Source: Sphaerolaimus hirsutus (Eukaryota > Nematoda > Chromadorea > Monhysterida > Sphaerolaimidae). Taken from it: a DNA stretch of 64,000 nucleotides. Below the pieces are notes generated by a model. The model saw only the letters and a program-made list of their open reading frames with translations, was not told the origin of the DNA and did not search any database. The DNA lies in contig OZ038450.1 in the NCBI GenBank assembly GCA_964036195.1, positions 28,522,794 to 28,586,793 on the forward strand. Direction: 5' to 3'. A program made the position numbers and the translations under genes. Shown here one piece after another: positions 11,786 through 24,529 of the stretch; position 1 is the first letter of the stretch; the number at the start of each line of letters is the position of its first letter.

Positions 11786-12936
11786 CAACGATGGAAAAAA
11801 CACAGAAATTGAACACAGAAACTCATTGAGTTTCTGTGTTTTTGTTTTACACAGAAACACGGAAACTCATAAATTTTGAAAAACTCAAAACTCAAAAGAG
11901 TTTTTTTTTGGAGAACACAGAAACACAGAAACACGGAAACACAGAAAAGTTTTTTTAGTTTTTGTGTGTTTTTTTCAGCGAAGCGGTTGAATGCACATTA
12001 ATTCAGTTATACTAAACAAGATAAGATAAGCATCTATAGTATGTAAATATGTACATAATGTATTCATATTTTTTAATGGTACAAAAAAGAAATTCAAGAT
12101 GGCATGCACATCTCATAGTGGATTTGACAGTTTAAGTTTCGACATTTAAGTATACCATATTACCTTGAATTAACCCCCCTTGAATTAACTCCCCTCAAAA
12201 TGGACTGGTGAAATAATAAGCCCCACCCCCCTCAAAATACCCCCCTCCGGAATGATGTACATCATGTATCCAATGTACATGATGTATTTATCACTGCTAA
12301 TTTGCATCGCAGCTACACATAGACTGTACTAGGTTGTGTAGCTATCTACATGTTTATTTCAAATATATCCTGTTTGTATGCATTTATAACCTGTTTTGGG
12401 TACATAAATGCCTACTATTTTCTATGATCCTTACAAAACTTTCTGACGAAATTATAATGCCCATGGGGGTATTTAGAGGTAATATGGTAGTTGTAGTTCA
12501 AATCAATTCCGTAGTCTTCCATACAGTGCACATCCATTGAAGAATTTTGGAGTACTGCGTAAATTGTCATTTCTGGGCATTTTGTTGCTGGTGTTGTGAT
12601 GTTGATGTCCTCATTGTGTACATTTTTATGGACTTTTTTTGACACTTGAATGAATACACAAATGTTATGTGGGGTTAAAACATGTGCAAAACCAATATTT
12701 TATAAGAAAACCACTGTTTCCAGATCGAAATGCTGTAAATCAAAATTTTTGGGGGGAAAACTCGAGTTTTTTGGAAAAAACTCAAAAAAACTCAAGTTTT
12801 TACAAAAAACACAGAAATAAAAACAGAGTTACTCAAGTTTTTTTCAAGAAAAAAACTCAAAACACAGGTAGGTATTCATTTTTGAAAAACTCAAAACACA
12901 GAAAGTGTTTTTTTTTGGAGAACTTACCCATCGTTG
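11786..12936. mobile_element. hAT-like element filled with ACACAGAAACTC repeats, 8-bp TSD
   Basis: Termini CAACGATGG / CCATCGTTG. Perfect 8-bp direct repeat TGTATAAT at 11778-11785 and 12937-12944. The interior is made of AACACAGAAACTCA-type repeats on both sides (11800-11965 and 12765-12925), interrupted by a family F element at 12153-12489. No transposase frame seen. Confidence 0.8.
12153..12489. mobile_element. MITE family F, copy 2, nested in the 11786-12936 element
   Basis: Left end TACCATATTACCTTGAATTAA, right end ATTTAGAGGTAATATGGTA. It sits inside the hAT-like element and is therefore younger. Confidence 0.7.
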
Positions 12937-13057
12937 TGTATAATATACCACATTATGTTTATTTATTCAAAATCCGATCATAATGTCGTTCTGCGATGTT
13001 CCGAATGAATGTATATTAATGACAACATTTGACATGACCTATATGCTTATAGATATT

Positions 13058-13316
13058 TACCGTATTTTTCGAACATAGAAAATCACTTTTTACCTTTTCG
13101 ATTGTTTTTTTACCTTTTTTTTATTCAACAGTTTACGCCGCGTAATTTTTCTATTAATTTTTGTTGCGTTTTAGGATGTTACCTAGGTACCTTATTTTTG
13201 CTTTTTTGACACCATCACAATCAAATAAATATCTGCGTGTCGTTCTATTTGGAGGTGCTCTATTCATTTGTATTTACAAAATTTATAGGGGGGCACTATT
13301 CGAGGAAATACGGCTA
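13058..13316. mobile_element. MITE family F, copy 3, degenerate
   Basis: Left end TACCGTATTTTTCGAACATAG, right end GGGGGGCACTATTCGAGGAAATACGGCTA (near 13298-13316). Ends are recognisable; the interior has diverged. Confidence 0.5.
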
Positions 13317-14719
13317 CAGCGCCTGATCTCGCGCGACACATTTGTTTGGGATTTGACAAAAACCAGTGATACCGAAAAGAGAATAAATGGCGTAGGCACT
13401 GGCGCTTGCGCCAAACTTTGCCACGCCTGGGCCAGGGTTCAATTAGAGCATAAGGTATCCACCTTCTAATTGAATCTGGCACCTGGCCTTGGCAGTGTCA
13501 TGAAAAGTTAGGGTTTTTCATGGAGTTGAAAATCCGGCACATTTTTCGAATTAAAATACTGATATGGACATTTTGAAACAATATTAAAAATCGACAAATT
13601 TTTGTATCCGATATCAGAATCAAATGTCGGGTACTTTTCAATATAGAATTTTGATATTGAAAATAAAAAGGAAATTCGATTTATCACTGACATGTCGTAA
13701 ATACATATTACACAGGATTATTTCCCAACACCTAAAAACAACGGATTAGTAAGAGATTTTAGGATAAATCTGTACTCTTTATAATTATTTTATCTAAATC
13801 TTGATTTTAACAAACCCACACTGACCGTTTTTCCCATTTTAACTAAATTCAACACGTACTCATGATAAAAATTGAAAGTGAACAAAATGGAAACGCGTCA
13901 TCTAAGCGTCCTTGAAGCGCGAAATTTACATTTTCCGCGCAATGGACATGATTATATTCCGCTGAAAATTTCGGCCCTGTATAATCTTTTCGCGCATGTT
14001 TTCATGCAAACATCAAGAAATTTTCATGTGATCCCCGGTGACACATTCTCATTTTTGGTCAACAGCTCTTTTGTTCTGCTTTTTTTCATTTTTACTGCAT
14101 TTTACGGATATTCATAGTGTCATTCATGAGAGTTGTCGTACTGGCGAGTTTTTGTATTTAATATAAATAATTATTTGTGTATGTTTTTTATTTTGTAATT
14201 ATGTTCATTTAGATAGCCATAAAAATTTAAATGGAAATTAAAGTGTAATAATGTATTTTTTTCATAAAGAGGATTGAGGGAAATCAATAAAAGCAGATGT
14301 CTACATCTATTCACAATCAGGTAAATTGAAAAATTCACTGTTGAAAAACTGTCACTTTTAATGCAGCAAGTGTTTTGCATACATCTGATGTACAAATATC
14401 GTGACATTAAGACACAGATATTGTGACACTATTTGGATTAATTTGGTAATGCAGAAAATGTATTGATATTCAGACAGTTAAATCTAATACTTGACAATAT
14501 TCTGAAGCTGCATGCATATCTATTTAAGCATTGCTCTACACAACATGCATTTTCCTTTATGTTGAATATTTAAGTAAAAGTTTTTTAAAGATGATTGACA
14601 AACATCAGTATAGTTACCTTATGCAAAAAGTTATACATGGGTGCATGGTTTGGATTGGCTGTGAAATGGATACAATTTGAAGAAGACATTTTAATTAAAT
14701 TGAGAGCCCTATCAATTAA
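13317..14719. other. No gene recognised
   Basis: AT-rich DNA without a supported gene. A short inverted pair around 13405-13500 (GCGCTTGCGCC / TTCAATTAGAGCATAAG) was noted but has no clear borders. Confidence 0.35.
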
Positions 14720-15211
14720 GCCGGAATTAGAGCTCAGCGTCTATTCGACGTGAAATGACTACATGAAATGACGTTGTGAAATTAATTACACGAGTGTGGA
14801 TCATGCTATGGGTCTACAATTTTCTAAGGATAATATATGAATCAATACCTTAATCGTGTCCAATACTGAGTGTTATCAGCCACAACTAGAGCGAATTGAA
14901 AAATTCAATTTTTATCATTCCACGTCATCATTTTATGTCAGGGAACAACTTGACATTTCACGTCAGACTATTGCTTGCAAATGATGACAACGACATAAAA
15001 TGATGACGTGGAATGATAAAAATTGAATTTTTCAATTCGCTCTAGTTGTGGCTGATAACACTCAGTATTGGACACAATTAAGGTATTGATTCATATATTA
15101 CCCTTAGAAAATTGTAGACCCGTAGCATGATCCACAGTCGTGTAATTAATTTCACGACGTCATTTCACGTCATCATTTCACGTCGAATCGACGCTGAGCT
15201 CTAATTCCGGC
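14720..15211. repeat. Long palindrome, arms of about 220 bp
   Basis: The left arm (about 14720-14940) starts GCCGGAATTAGAGCTCAGCG and the right arm (about 14990-15211) ends with its complement CGCTGAGCTCTAATTCCGGC. Arms match almost completely, including TAGACCCRTAGCATGATCCAC and TGATGACGTGGAATGATAAA. The loop of about 50 bp contains TGACATTTCACGTCAGACTA. No coding capacity; probably a foldback transposon. Confidence 0.85.
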
Positions 15212-16492
15212 TTTACTGACACATGCCCTGTCAAATGAAAAATAATTAAAAAGTCTCAAATCCCAAGTAAAATGGCTGATATGTTTCAAATGGCTGTTAC
15301 ATACCAAGCAAATGTTCAGATGTCTAGGACGCATCTTAGTGTGAATTTGTGACTTCATACTTACAAAATTTGTGATGTCACAGAGCACTTGACAAGACAA
15401 GGGGAAGTATTACTTTCTGACACCTGAAAGCAAATGATGTCTACAATGTACTACTCACCCCATTTATTGCCCAGGTTCTGGCATTAAAACTACTACATAA
15501 TACTATATTAAATTTTACCATACGTGTGCTTAGCCAATCAACTGTCACTTAACTTTCAAAGTTGCTTGTGTGTATGTATTTAATTCCAAAATATTGATTG
15601 ACAGTTTTTATGTGAAACACAAATAAACATTTTCTTATTACCCTACAAACAGTGAAACTGACAATACCCATGAATGGCACACTAGTACTCTTTTCGGTTT
15701 ACTTCCACAGTAAAACAGTAAAATATTGTACTGTCAGAATGTTAGAAAGTGATAATGCAGTATTATGAAACAATCTTTGAAGTATGTTTACTACAAAACA
15801 CTTATTTTTACCTATGCTATCATGTGCTTAATTTTGAATTCGAAATTTCGAAACTTCACCTGAAAAAGCAGCGCGGTTTGTTTGCACAGTACGGGTTTTT
15901 GCAACTATTTATTTGTATACAAACTATGTATAAAACTGATTTTTGTTTCAGCATTTGATTGTCCCTAAAATGCGTTTGTGCAACCCGGCAAAAAGTCAAC
16001 ACATCTAACAAAATGGTTTTTCTGTTATTTTTGTGAAGGGCTAATTTTTCATTTAACGATGTAGAGAGAAATATGGTGATGGCTTCCCATTTATATTTGT
16101 CAGACGGGAAATTATTTTGGCATTTGAAAGCTAAAAATTTGCGCGAAAATTTGAAAGCTAAAAATCATCATGATTTACATTGACCTACATCTACATGATT
16201 TCATCAAATATATCAATCTTCCCCCCAAAAAATTCCGCGTTATTATTCAATTGACCCACTGAAATGTTGTAAAATAAAAAAATCAAGATTTTTAGTCATT
16301 CGTGAACCCGAGTAAACAATTTTACCGGTGCGATTTCCTTCGAAACTTCCGGCTGTCACTCGTTTCGCTGGACATTTTCCATTTTTCTAGGTTTTCACTT
16401 TCGCTATTTTTTTATTTCTGGAGCGCAAAATCACTTTTAACGTGAAACCGGAGAAGGGTGACATTTACATTTTTGCCTTAGCACACCAGTTT
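15212..16492. other. No gene or clear repeat seen
   Basis: AT-rich sequence. Small open frames lack recognisable domains or splice context. Confidence 0.35.
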
Positions 16493-19039
16493 TATATACT
16501 CTGCGGACATCACACTTAGTATGGAGACCTACCATAAAACATTTAAATAATGAACCAAAAATTATACACTTTTTTCGTCATAATATTTCGTTTTTCTATG
16601 GTAAACACCTTCCCGGACAAGTTCACCACCCATTTTTTTAATTCACTTCGAATGCAATATCTCCGTCCATGGGGGTGTTATAAGGCTGAAACTTTGTATA
16701 TATAAAGTTGTAAGACCCCTCTACTCTTTAACAATGGGGGGAGGTGCGGCGACTCACTACAGGGTGGGTCGCCCTTATGCAACAATTTTTTGTAGCGTTT
16801 TTGGTGTCCCAAGCAAGTTCACCACCCACTTGATTAGCTACACTTTGAAGGCTATATCTGCAGCTGTGAGGGCGGTAGAAAGCTGAAATTTGGGGGATGT
16901 CTTGCCAACAACCCCCCTCACAATACACCAGTGGGGCGGCTGCCGACAACCCACTAAAGCATGGGCCACTGCATATAAAGTTGATATTTTTTTTAAGAAC
17001 AGCCCAAGTGTCCCAAACAAGTTCGCAACCCAACTGCATTATAAAAAAATGTTGTGACAACATACCTGATATAAAATTTAATCAGATTTTAACCCTAGTT
17101 TTGCTCATTTAATTTTTTTCAGTGGGGCACCCACACTGTCCCATAAACAGCAGACTGAAAATTTCACTTTAAACCAATTTTTTGTATCACACTTAAAAAG
17201 TTGGTTTACAAAGTTCACTAGGGGAGGGTCTAAGGTTCAAAGTTATGTAAACAACATAACCTCTAAAATGCTTCCATAAGGAAATTTATTTGGGGTGAAT
17301 GAAAAAGTGAAAATTTTGTTCCTGAAATGACATCATTTTGACATCATAGAATTCACCCCAAGTAAATTTCCTTATGGAGGTATTTTAGAGGTTATGTTGT
17401 TTACATAACTTTGAACCTTAGACCATTCTCTAGAGAACTTTGTAAACCAACTTTGTAAGTGTGAAACAAAAAAATGGTTTAAAGTGAAATTTTCATTCTA
17501 CCATTTATGGGACAGGGTGGGTGCCCCACTGAAAATAAATTTTGTGAGGGGGGTTGTTGGTAAGACATCCCCCAAATTTTAGCCTTATACCGCCATCACA
17601 GCTGGATACATACATGCCAACATCCTACGATAGTACTCTGGCGCAAGTCATGGGTAAGCTCGTTAAGTGAAGACTGCTGTAGCCGCCTGTGCGGGGGGTC
17701 TCCCCCCGGACTGGAGGTTACTGACATTGCAGCAACAAATTCACGACACCATGACTTCCAAAGCACTGAGCGACACGTTCCTAGTACAATCTTTGATGCG
17801 GCGGTGTGCCACAAGAAACGTAGTGAGGTGTCAATCTTCTTAGAAAACCTTATGGAAATATTAGCAGAATGGCCAGAACGCTGTGACGCTTATTCGTACA
17901 CGAGCGGGATGGCCATTTCTGCACAATGAAAAATAGCTGAACATAGATGTACAAAATTGGTGTAAGGGATTTTAGAGTTCGAGTTTCAATGACGCTTCAA
18001 TACGCTCAACGTGATGTAAGAGTTTTTCTCACCCGTAATCTGACTGATGTTTATGATGCAATGTATTTCTGTCAATGTAAGCTGGAAAGAGTCTATGAAG
18101 TTAAATCTGTGAAAAGTATGAGAAATTGCAATCAATTTTTGTGACAAATTGGAAATTATCATATGAAATGAGGATCAATAACTCTTCTAACATATCAATA
18201 CAAAGATGTTTTCAGAATGCAAAATTTCAACCAATATTTGGAGCTGGTTAAATAATGGAAATCTGTAGACTCAGTAGGTGATTAAATATGACAAGATGTA
18301 TCTGTGTGGTGTAATTCGCTTATATTCATGTTAAAATTCACTTGCCGTTTGTTATTTTTCTTTTTGTGCTCGCTCTTATGCGCGAGTGTTCAACCCGGGT
18401 CAGGGGTATTAGCGTGTTTTACACCGGTGTGACTGGCGATGTTGTCTGCCATTTTCCTGTATCGACTCATTTATTAGGACGCTAGGTAGTTTGTAGATTT
18501 TGTTTTTCACTGGCAATCGCAATACTTGTTATCTTGTCCACATTCACAATCACATGCCATTTCTATGCTGTAGTGCTAAGCAACAAGGTTAAAATCTCAC
18601 CAAATATGACCACAGTAAGGGTAGCCGACGGGTGTATGTTATTATTTTTACTTGCACTTGACTTGAACAGTCCGCGCCGAGTAAACTAATTGAATTAATT
18701 GAATGGCTCTCGTAGTGTAGCCAATCAAGTGGGTGGTGAACTTGTTTGGGACACCAAAAACGCCAAAAAAATTGTTGCATATAGGGCGACCCACCCTGTA
18801 GTGAGTCGCCGCACCTCCCCCATTATTAGGGAGTAGAGGGGTCTTACAACTTTATATATACAAAGTTTCAGCTTTATAACACCATCATGGACGGAGATAT
18901 TGCATTCGAAGTGAAATAAAAAAATGTGTGGTGAACGTGTCCGGGAAGGTGTTTATAATAAATGACGAAATTTATCACAATATTTTATACATTTAATTAT
19001 GGTAGGATTCAGCGCATACTTTGCGGTCCGTCGAGTATA
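16493..19039. mobile_element. Composite family J element, 2.5 kb, with nested palindrome and insertion
   Basis: The outer ends are those of the short family J MITEs: TATACTCTGCGGACATCACAC at the left and TTTGCGGTCCGTCGAGTATAC... at the right. Inside them a second inverted pair runs 16600-16860 against 18712-18960 (GGTGTCCCAAGCAAGTTCACC versus GGTGAACTTGTTTGGGACACC). Within that lies a palindrome, 16870-17600. The right arm is split by about 1.1 kb (roughly 17603-18710) that has no partner on the left, so it looks like a later insertion. No transposase recognised. Confidence 0.75.
16870..17605. repeat. Palindrome inside the composite family J element
   Basis: TTTGGGGGATGTCTTGCCAAC (16890) pairs with TTGGTAAGACATCCCCCAAA (17558). 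CAGTGGGGCACCCACAC (17120) pairs with GGTGGGTGCCCCACTG (17516). AGGTTCAAAGTTATGTAAAC (17231) pairs with GTTTACATAACTTTGAACCT (17399). The centre is near 17310. Confidence 0.8.
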
Positions 19040-19044
19040 CCTAA

Positions 19045-19200
19045 ATTTTACAAATTTAGTCAACTCATAAATCAGCTTAGAACGCATTTGAGTTTATCGG
19101 ATTGAGTTATTTTAATCTCCGTCAACTGTAGTTGACGAACACCACATGTCAATAAACTGTCTATCAAATGCCGATCCAAGTTGATTTATGAGTTTACCAA
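19045..19200. repeat. Short foldback of the family with CCGTCAACTGTAGTTGACG centre
   Basis: Arms ATAAATCAGCTTAGAACGCA... and ...AAGTTGATTTATGAG around a GTCAACTGTAGTTGAC palindrome. Relatives occur at 31440-31580, 33305-33345 (half), 35400-35535, 39175-39300 and 47805-47975. Confidence 0.6.
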
Positions 19201-19264
19201 ATGTTTAGGTTTTTGTTTTAGTGATATTTTCAGTTTTCGTAGGGCCAGTGGATTTTAAAAATGT

Positions 19265-19572
19265 ATACAGTAACTTCTCGCGTTAAGTCACCCTCGATTA
19301 ATTCCCCCTCCTTGAATATAATCCCCCGTATGACTTGAGGCTCTAAAAAGAATTTTACCATAATTTGATCATTATGATCAGGTAAAAACTTTGGTTCTAA
19401 ATTATCTCATAGTGAGACCAATGTACATATTGTAAGGAAAATATATATCTTTATGATTTTGTTATCTCCGAAAAGTGCGAAAATGTGCGATGGAAAAATA
19501 ACTCTCAAGTGCGCTGTTTCACAAAAACTCCCCCGTAAAATAATTTTTTTTCCAGAATTCTTCAATACGGTA
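19265..19572. mobile_element. MITE family F, copy 4
   Basis: Left end TACAGTAACTTCTCGCG, right end TTCTTCAATACGGTA. The interior has AATTCCCCCTCC and AATCCCCCGT blocks. Confidence 0.55.
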
Positions 19573-19994
19573 TTTTGTCTTTGATATTTTCCATGCATAT
19601 TGCACGGGGTTCATTTTTCATATACGATGCGCATATACATTTATCAATGCTTAGATATTATTCATAAATATATATCTATAACCCAAATATTTATTTGATA
19701 TACATAACTGCATAAAAATGTAGGCAGAAATTAACAGATTTGGAACTTTTTCGGCGCAACTGTTTGACGATTTTTGGAAGTTGCATCTAAAAGTCTCTTT
19801 TTCAAAAAATGCAGCATCTGGTGCGAAATTCAGTTTTCCCGACGCAGTTTTATCGGGCAGCCCGATAAATTGTCAAAATTTATCGAAAATTTTACGCTTA
19901 AATTGTGAAATTCAATGCGTTTCTTTTTGGCAGCGATTTGGTATTCCCACACTTTTTAGATTGTTTTCGCTGGGGGATAATTTCGCATAAAATT

Positions 19995-20300
19995 GGTCAA
20001 CTACGGTCTAGCGCCAAAAAAAGCGCCATGGCACTGGGCGCCATTTTGTTATGGCGCTATTGGCTCGTGGCGCCACAACTTTTTTTCATCATTACACCGA
20101 CTTTATTCATCAAATTATGGTAACATGTGTGCAAACCATGCTGTCATTAGATGCAAGCGAATTGTTTTATCCTTTTTATCCTATTTGCTGAGTTGCCAGT
20201 AAAATCCGGCAAGTGAAATCAATTTGTGGCATTCTTAGCTAAAACGTTCTGGAAAATGGTGCAAAATGACATAGAAAATGGCGCCATGGCGCTGGCGCGA
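19995..20300. repeat. GCGCC-rich patches
   Basis: GCGCCATGGCACTGGGCGCC near 20023 and GGCGCCATGGCGCTGGCGCG near 20280. Same motif as inside the hAT-like elements at 39309 and 57801. Borders not resolved. Confidence 0.5.
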
Positions 20301-20605
20301 TTCCAGTGCTACTTTCACTTCAATTGCTACATGTTTTTTCTTCATTTTTTTCTGCTCAACATGTCATAAGGAAGTTCACATTATTCTGATGTGTGTCATT
20401 TCGTCTGTCAGAGGTAAATAGGTATGTATATATACCTCGATATGCACATTTGGACATTTTGAGGTTACTTAGTACCTGCGCAAGTTCAATCTGAAAACTG
20501 ATTTTTTCCCTTTAAATGTGTTTCCAGAAATAATCATTTTTGTCAGGGTAGGGTCGCGCGGAATTTCCGAGAATTTATTTTCACATTTCAATATGGAAAA
20601 TCATA

Positions 20606-20869
20606 TACTGTATTTCCTCGAAATACCCTCCGGGGGTGATTGTTTCAGAGTGAGAATTTTGAGGGGGGGGGGGGGGGTAAGCGAGGGGGTGGTATTTCTA
20701 GGGGGGTTGCCCGGATACCAAACCCTGCATTGCCCGGATCACAAAACGTAACTTTTGTTATTCACGTTCTCTTTACACTCAATTGTGAGGGGGGGGGGGG
20801 GGGTAATAAATTCATAGTGGCCATTTTCAGGGGGGGGTATTTCGAGGGGGATTTCCAGAAAATACGGTA
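20606..20869. mobile_element. MITE family F, copy 5
   Basis: Left end TACTGTATTTCCTCGAAATA, right end GATTTCCAGAAAATACGGTA. Long G tracts (20667-20680, 20788-20802) with TATTTCTAGGGG-type words. Confidence 0.75.
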
Positions 20870-21077
20870 TGTACAGAAAAGTACACTTCAGTAACCGTTT
20901 TTTGCTTACCTATATTTGATTTTTCATATTAATTTTGCAAAGCTTTATTTGCGCATACAAAAGCGGGAACTTGACACTCGATATACAGTTGCCTAAGATT
21001 TGCAAGACATTTGACAATTAAGAATTATGCTAGAAAAGGACATATTCATCTACGGTACTTCTCTCAAATTACATACC

Positions 21078-21510
21078 TACCGTATTACCTCGAAATACCC
21101 CCAGGGGGTTTATTATTTCGCCAGCAAAATTTGAGGGGGGGATAATTCGTGGGGGGGTTTATTCGAGGGGGGGGGTCTATTATTTCGCCAGAAATTTTCG
21201 GAAATTCCCCATACGCAGACGTAGAAAAATCGAACAATTACATAGATGTATATGTGTTTATAGGCATATATTACTGTATATACACAAAAACCCTTCCCTA
21301 ACGTCACTTAACCATCAGTTTTAACGTGTGTTCTGCATTGTACAGATCACAAACTGCGGTATTTGTCATGTACGTTCACGTTACACTCAATTTTAGGGGG
21401 GGTATTTCGAGGGGGGGTTTATTATTTCCTCAGCAGAAATTTAGGGGGGGGGTATTTCGAGGGGGGGGGGGGGTTAATTCAAGGGGGGGTTAATTCGAGG
21501 TAATACGGTA
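21078..21510. mobile_element. MITE family F, copy 6
   Basis: Near-identical inverted ends TACCGTATTACCTCGAAATA / AATTCGAGGTAATACGGTA, many GGGGGTATTTCGAGGGGG words. One of the best-preserved copies. Confidence 0.8.
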
Positions 21511-22050
21511 TTAAGAACTTTTTTTAAAGTTTTTTCCAACTTTCGGAACATCGAAAATGTACTAAAAATGTGCTGAAAGTGAATGGGTTTTCGAAAGTGA
21601 TTAAAAATGTCTGGTTTACTTCACCCGGAGCAAATGTCATGCTAAACATTTACGATTTAAAAAAGTACGACATTTTGGTCCATTTTATGCAAAAAATGAC
21701 TGGAATAGGGTCAGTGCAATTTGCGCATGTAAAATTACAGTCTGTTTTTTTTCTATCGTACATTCAAAGTGATTTTTTTTGGTTTGAACAAGTTCCATGT
21801 TGTAATAAATAATCAGCATATTCAAGTTCCATGCGCTGTGATGATAATAATAGGTTTTTATGACCAATGTGATGCGTCTTTTGTACCATTTTAGACGCCG
21901 AAATTTTCACTTTTGACACTTCGTAAATGCGATGCCAATCCCGCTAGTGGACATGTAAGCATCAAGTAAAGTAGTCTTAAAGAATAAGCCAAGTTATAAG
22001 CGATAAGTGAACTATAGGACAAGTATAGGTACTTTGAATTGGGAACTATC

Positions 22051-22718
22051 TACAGTATTTACTCGAATGACCCCCGGGGTATTATTTTTTCTGACTTTTT
22101 TAAGGGGGCTCTTCGAGGGGGGATTATTCAAGGGGGATTATTCAAGGGGGGATTATTCAAGGGGGATTTTTCAAGGGGGGGGGGGGGGTTATTATTTCGT
22201 CAAAATTTTCAAGCATGTTTCTATCAGTTGAGTTGATGAAATATGCTATATTAACACATACCATGCCATTTTTGTTTAGATTAGGTACCTATACACAGGG
22301 TTGGCAAAATCTCAGAAAAAATAAAAATAAAATAAAAATAAAATGGAAAATTGAAGAATAAAATAAAAATAAAATACAATTTTAGTAAAAATAATTTTAC
22401 TAAAACCAATCCTGGTCACAAACTAAAATAAAAAATAATAAAAAAATAAAAAAAATAAAAAAAATTGAATAATAAAATAAAAATAAAATGGAAAATTGAC
22501 AAATAAAATAAAAATAAAATACAATTTTAATAAAAATAAAATACAATTCTAGTAAAAAGAATTTTACTAAAACCAACCCTGCCTATACACAATAAATTTG
22601 AATGTTCCTATAGGGGGTATTTTTTGAGGGGGGATTATTTATTCCTCACGCGTTTAACAATCGGAATTATTCAAAGGAGAATTACTCAAATGGGGGAATT
22701 ATTCTAGTAAATACGGTA
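22051..22718. mobile_element. MITE family F, copy 7, carrying a nested element
   Basis: Left end TACAGTATTTACTCGAATGA, right end ATTATTCTAGTAAATACGGTA. The interior holds GGGGGATTATTCAAGG repeats. It is interrupted by the hAT-like element at 22296-22581. Confidence 0.75.
22296..22581. mobile_element. hAT-like element filled with AATAAAATAAA repeats, 8-bp TSD
   Basis: Termini CAGGGTTGG / CCAACCCTG. Perfect 8-bp direct repeat CCTATACA at 22288-22295 and 22582-22589. The interior is AAAATAAAAATAAAATGG-type repeats plus TTTTACTAAAACCAA twice. Non-autonomous. Confidence 0.85.
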
Positions 22719-23095
22719 TCTTTGTTAACAATTTTGTACTTTTAATATTTTTGACTTTACATATTTAGGTACTGTATTGTATTTTAAAAGTTAATTGTCA
22801 CTTGACATATAAACTGTTTATACCCAGGTAACTTAAATTATCACTTCCCTTTTTTGTCACATGCAAAATCAACCCCAAACATGTACATTTTCAAATCGAG
22901 ATTACGCTGATGCATGTTTTCACCCGTTCACTCACTCTTGATTTGATTGGATAAAAGAAGAAATTGTGATATTTTCAGTTACCAACATAAAAAGTGGAAG
23001 CGCGCATGATTTAAACCGCACGAAAGGTCACATTACCTGGGTATTTTACAGAAAATTAAGTTTAGACTTTAGAAAAGGGCTAAACTGAATTATAG

Positions 23096-23296
23096 TATAC
23101 CGAGTGGAGCGCATACCACACCATAATCCTACTATAATTAAATGATTAAAATCTTGTGACAAACTTCGTAATTTATCATATTTACCATAGTAAAAAACAC
23201 ACGAAATATTAAGATGAAAAACTGTATTATTTTTTGTTCATTATTCAGATTGGTTATGGTAGGTTTCCATGCAAAGTGTGATGTTCGCCGAGTATA
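23096..23296. mobile_element. MITE family J, short copy 2
   Basis: Left end TATACCGAGTGGAGCGCATAC, right end GTGATGTTCGCCGAGTATA, about 200 bp. Interior words TACCATAGTAAAAAACAC and TTATGGTAGGTTTCCATGC match copy 10561-10755. Confidence 0.7.
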
Positions 23297-24325
23297 CGCC
23301 GAGAATTTTTTTTGTCGGGTTACCCGATATAGCTGCAGTCGGCAATTTTCTTGATAAACTCCTCCCTCGAATAACTCCCCCGTGGGATTCGGGTATAAAA
23401 TGACATTTTTATATTTACAAGGCGTTATTAGTTGGGAATATTCTAAATTTCAGAGAAAAAGTCATTCCGTAAATAGTCCCCAGCTCGAATAACGCCCCCA
23501 TGGGAATTGTCAAAATTCACTTCCGGAGACTTATTCAAGAATATGGCACTTTGAGTCGGGCACGGTTTTTTTTCAAATCTGAAAAATCGGGCTGATATAA
23601 TTTGTCGGGCAAAATGCAAACTGAAACTTAAATTTATGTCACTTAAATATGTGAAACTGAAAATTTATGTCTCACGCAGTGAGAGAAGACACGACCTCCG
23701 CGGCACATTATCTACATATTAAAATATTCATTTTCTACTGCCCAAATTACTGCCAAAAGTTCAGCACATTATCGCAGTATTTAACGGAAGATTCCAAATT
23801 TAGGTATTTTTAATTTTTGTACACGACGCCGCTAAACACTTCTCTACACTTAAATTGAATACATTCCTACCTAAAGGTATTTTACCTATATACCTGCCAC
23901 ATTTATTCCATTGGAATTATTTTACCTACTGCCAATTTACAGTTTTCAGCGCGCACCGTTTAATGGTGACGTTTAATGACATAATTAAAATGGTGCCTAT
24001 AGGCACTTAGGTTGACAATTTATTCCAGCTAACTAGGCAGTTTTTCGAATTGAATATTTTTCCATGCTGCTATTAAACTAGCTGCATTTAGCTAGTTAAT
24101 TATTTATTTTAGGCGACATTTTACCAGCGATTGACTGCCATTTACTTTTTATTCACACTTGACATTTGCTTCTACAAAAAATTACCACCCTGCCTGAATA
24201 ATTCAAAAAAGAGTTTTCACAATTCTAGTTTGAAAAAACTCTTTTTGATCATTCACAAATTATTCATTCCAAAAGTACCTAGACAGAAATTCAAAGATGC
24301 CGATTTCACTGCCGGAAAAGCGTAA
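23297..24325. other. No gene; degenerate family F fragments
   Basis: CTCCTCCCTCGAATAACTCCCC near 23360 and CCCCAGCTCGAATAACGCCCC near 23480 are family F-like words without intact ends. The rest shows nothing recognisable. Confidence 0.4.
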
Positions 24326-24529
24326 CAGGTGCCACTCCCAGACCCTGTAAAATGCCATGTAAAATGTCAAATGTCACACAATGTGTCAAAAGTCATGTAA
24401 TATGCCCTGGAAAATATTAAATGTCATGCAAACGTGTGCCATTTTCCAGGCTATTTTACATGACTTTTGACACCTTGCATGAGATTTGACATTTTACAGG
24501 GCATTTTACATGTTCTGGAAGTGCCCCAG
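24326..24529. mobile_element. Foldback MITE family A, copy 2
   Basis: Begins CAGGTGCCACTCCCAGACCC and ends TTCTGGAAGTGCCCCAG. Arms AGTCATGTAATATGCCCTGG / CCAGGCTATTTTACATGACT. The flank GCGTAA matches that of copy 1. Confidence 0.8.

Noticed and set aside
13872-14117. 81-codon frame starting MKVNKMETRHLSVLEARNLH
   Set aside because: No recognised domain, no conserved splice or poly(A) context; a chance frame cannot be excluded.
17596-17814. 72-codon minus frame in the composite family J element
   Set aside because: No domain recognised; lies in an inserted segment of unknown origin. Kept only as part of the nested element.
22296-22581. Simple AT microsatellite
   Set aside because: It has CAGGGTTGG/CCAACCCTG tips and a perfect 8-bp direct repeat, so it is a transposable element.
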